This document shows positions 63,414 through 64,000 of a stretch of DNA of 64,000 bases, one piece after another; within the stretch, counting starts at the first letter, position 1; each line of letters begins with the position of its first letter. The DNA is taken from NCBI GenBank assembly GCA_034670405.1, contig JAXDDX010000001.1, forward strand, positions 110,001 through 174,000, read 5' to 3'. Under the pieces are notes generated by a model. The model ran no database searches and had not been told where the DNA came from. It was given only the letters and a program-made list of their open reading frames with translations. A program made the translations under genes and the position numbers. This DNA is from Hoplostethus atlanticus. Its lineage: Eukaryota; Chordata; Actinopteri; Trachichthyiformes; Trachichthyidae.

Positions 63414-64000
63414 GTGAGTTCCCTTGACAAAACGTGCTGAATGATTGCTGAATGATGAATTGGTTATGTGCTCCTGTTCAGTCTGGCTTCCCATGGTGGA
63501 GCAGATAGAAACAGGCTCTAATGATGATGGATCATTGGAAACCTGCTCACTTTCACTGTAAAATTCTTAGTGTTGGTGTGATAGAACAAACTGCATGGTT
63601 TAGTTAAAGACAGCTTTATGACAAGAACACGTCTTCATTTTTACATCTTGATGATACAGACTAGTCTCAGTTCTCTGGTCTCTGGCTGTGGGAGAGAGGT
63701 TTCACTGTTTAAATAGTGAGTGAACTAAGCAAGAGAAAAAAGGTTAATTTTAAATTGAGCGTTCATCCATTAACAGGACGTTAGTATCATGTTAGTAGCT
63801 GGTAGTATTGGATCATTTATTGTGGTACTGTGGCAAAAGAAATAACGTGATGTTTCACTTGCTTCATGAACATTTAACGAGGTTGATAGATTTATTTTCT
63901 GCTTAGTGCCATTTTGAAGTTGAAGAAGCCTCGACTTGCTCTCATCTGTCTTCTGTTTTCTTTCAGTCCCGTCGATATGATTCGCGAACAACCATCTTCT
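63411..64000 (+). CDS. psma4: Proteasome 20S subunit alpha type-4, first two coding exons (partial, spliced)
   Basis: Seen: the ATG at 63411-63413 is the last codon of a short exon and is followed at once by a GTGAGT donor. The next exon starts at 63967 after TGTTTTCTTTCAG and reads TCC CGT CGA TAT GAT TCG CGA ACA ACC ATC TTC T to the window edge. The joined product begins MSRRYDSRTTIFS, the diagnostic N-terminus of PSMA4. Known: PSMA4 is one of the seven alpha subunits forming the outer ring of the 20S proteasome; its N-terminus takes part in gating the substrate channel in cytosol and nucleus. The coding parts are 63411-63413 and 63967-64000; the rest of this span is a phase-0 intron of 553 bp. 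The gene continues to the right of the window. The exons are too short to appear as an open frame, so identification rests on 12-13 residues plus two good splice sites. Confidence 0.93.

Overview
The window looks like a ray-finned (teleost) fish chromosome. Evidence: an unusually high load of dinucleotide microsatellites ((AC)n, (GT)n, (GA)n, (CT)n, often over 50 bp); fish-type L2/UnaL2-like LINE sequence ending in (TGTAA)n; tRNA-headed SINE copies carrying an L2-like tail; a non-autonomous hAT transposon; and two vertebrate genes with spliced structure. Coding density is very low. Nearly all long open frames are artefacts of simple repeats.

Two protein-coding genes can be supported. (1) The first coding exon of a class IX unconventional myosin, best matched to myo9a, lies on the minus strand at 30578-31480. 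It gives 301 intact codons, covers the Ras-associating-like domain and the start of the motor with a perfect P-loop, has a clean GT donor, and its acceptor uses a (CT)n microsatellite as polypyrimidine tract. A CpG-rich segment with a strong minus-strand donor at 56798 could be a 5' UTR exon of this gene. (2) The start of psma4 (20S proteasome subunit alpha type-4) lies on the plus strand at the right edge. There is a noncoding exon ending at 62895, a 31-bp exon ending exactly in its ATG (63411-63413), and a third exon from 63967 that reads SRRYDSRTTIF and runs off the window. The two genes are oriented head-to-head (myo9a leftward, psma4 rightward). The roughly 6 kb between the candidate myo9a exon and psma4 holds CTCF-like motifs, an L2 fragment and a CRE palindrome.

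Layout: 1-30.5 kb is leftward of (downstream in the myo9a sense of) the coding exon and is probably intron; no second myo9a exon was recognised. It holds many microsatellites, a 1.1 kb hAT MITE with 8-bp target duplication (6616-7749), a 1.16 kb ~12-bp minisatellite with a 442-bp higher-order period (8219-9383), an exact 136-bp duplication (3799-3934 = 10481-10616), SINE copies, a TIR-like element with a 51-codon ORF (21508-22000), and a 26-bp minisatellite (29263-30175). 31.6-56.8 kb is probably the myo9a 5' intron. It holds microsatellites, purine/pyrimidine arrays (38.0-38.35, 46.9-47.07, 49.3-50.45 kb), a SINE with perfect A and B boxes (48855-48993) and a TIR-bounded 468-bp segment with a TATA-like promoter (53276-53743). 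57-62.8 kb is intergenic, with a GATA/GACA array, an L2 fragment and the psma4 promoter.

The most interesting points are the unreported psma4 exons, the microsatellite-derived splice tract of myo9a, the motif cluster between the divergent genes, and the repeat architecture: nested higher-order repeats, exact compound-microsatellite duplication and SINEs with L2-like tails. I saw no convincing new gene system. Family names for repeats are from memory of teleost elements and were not searched.
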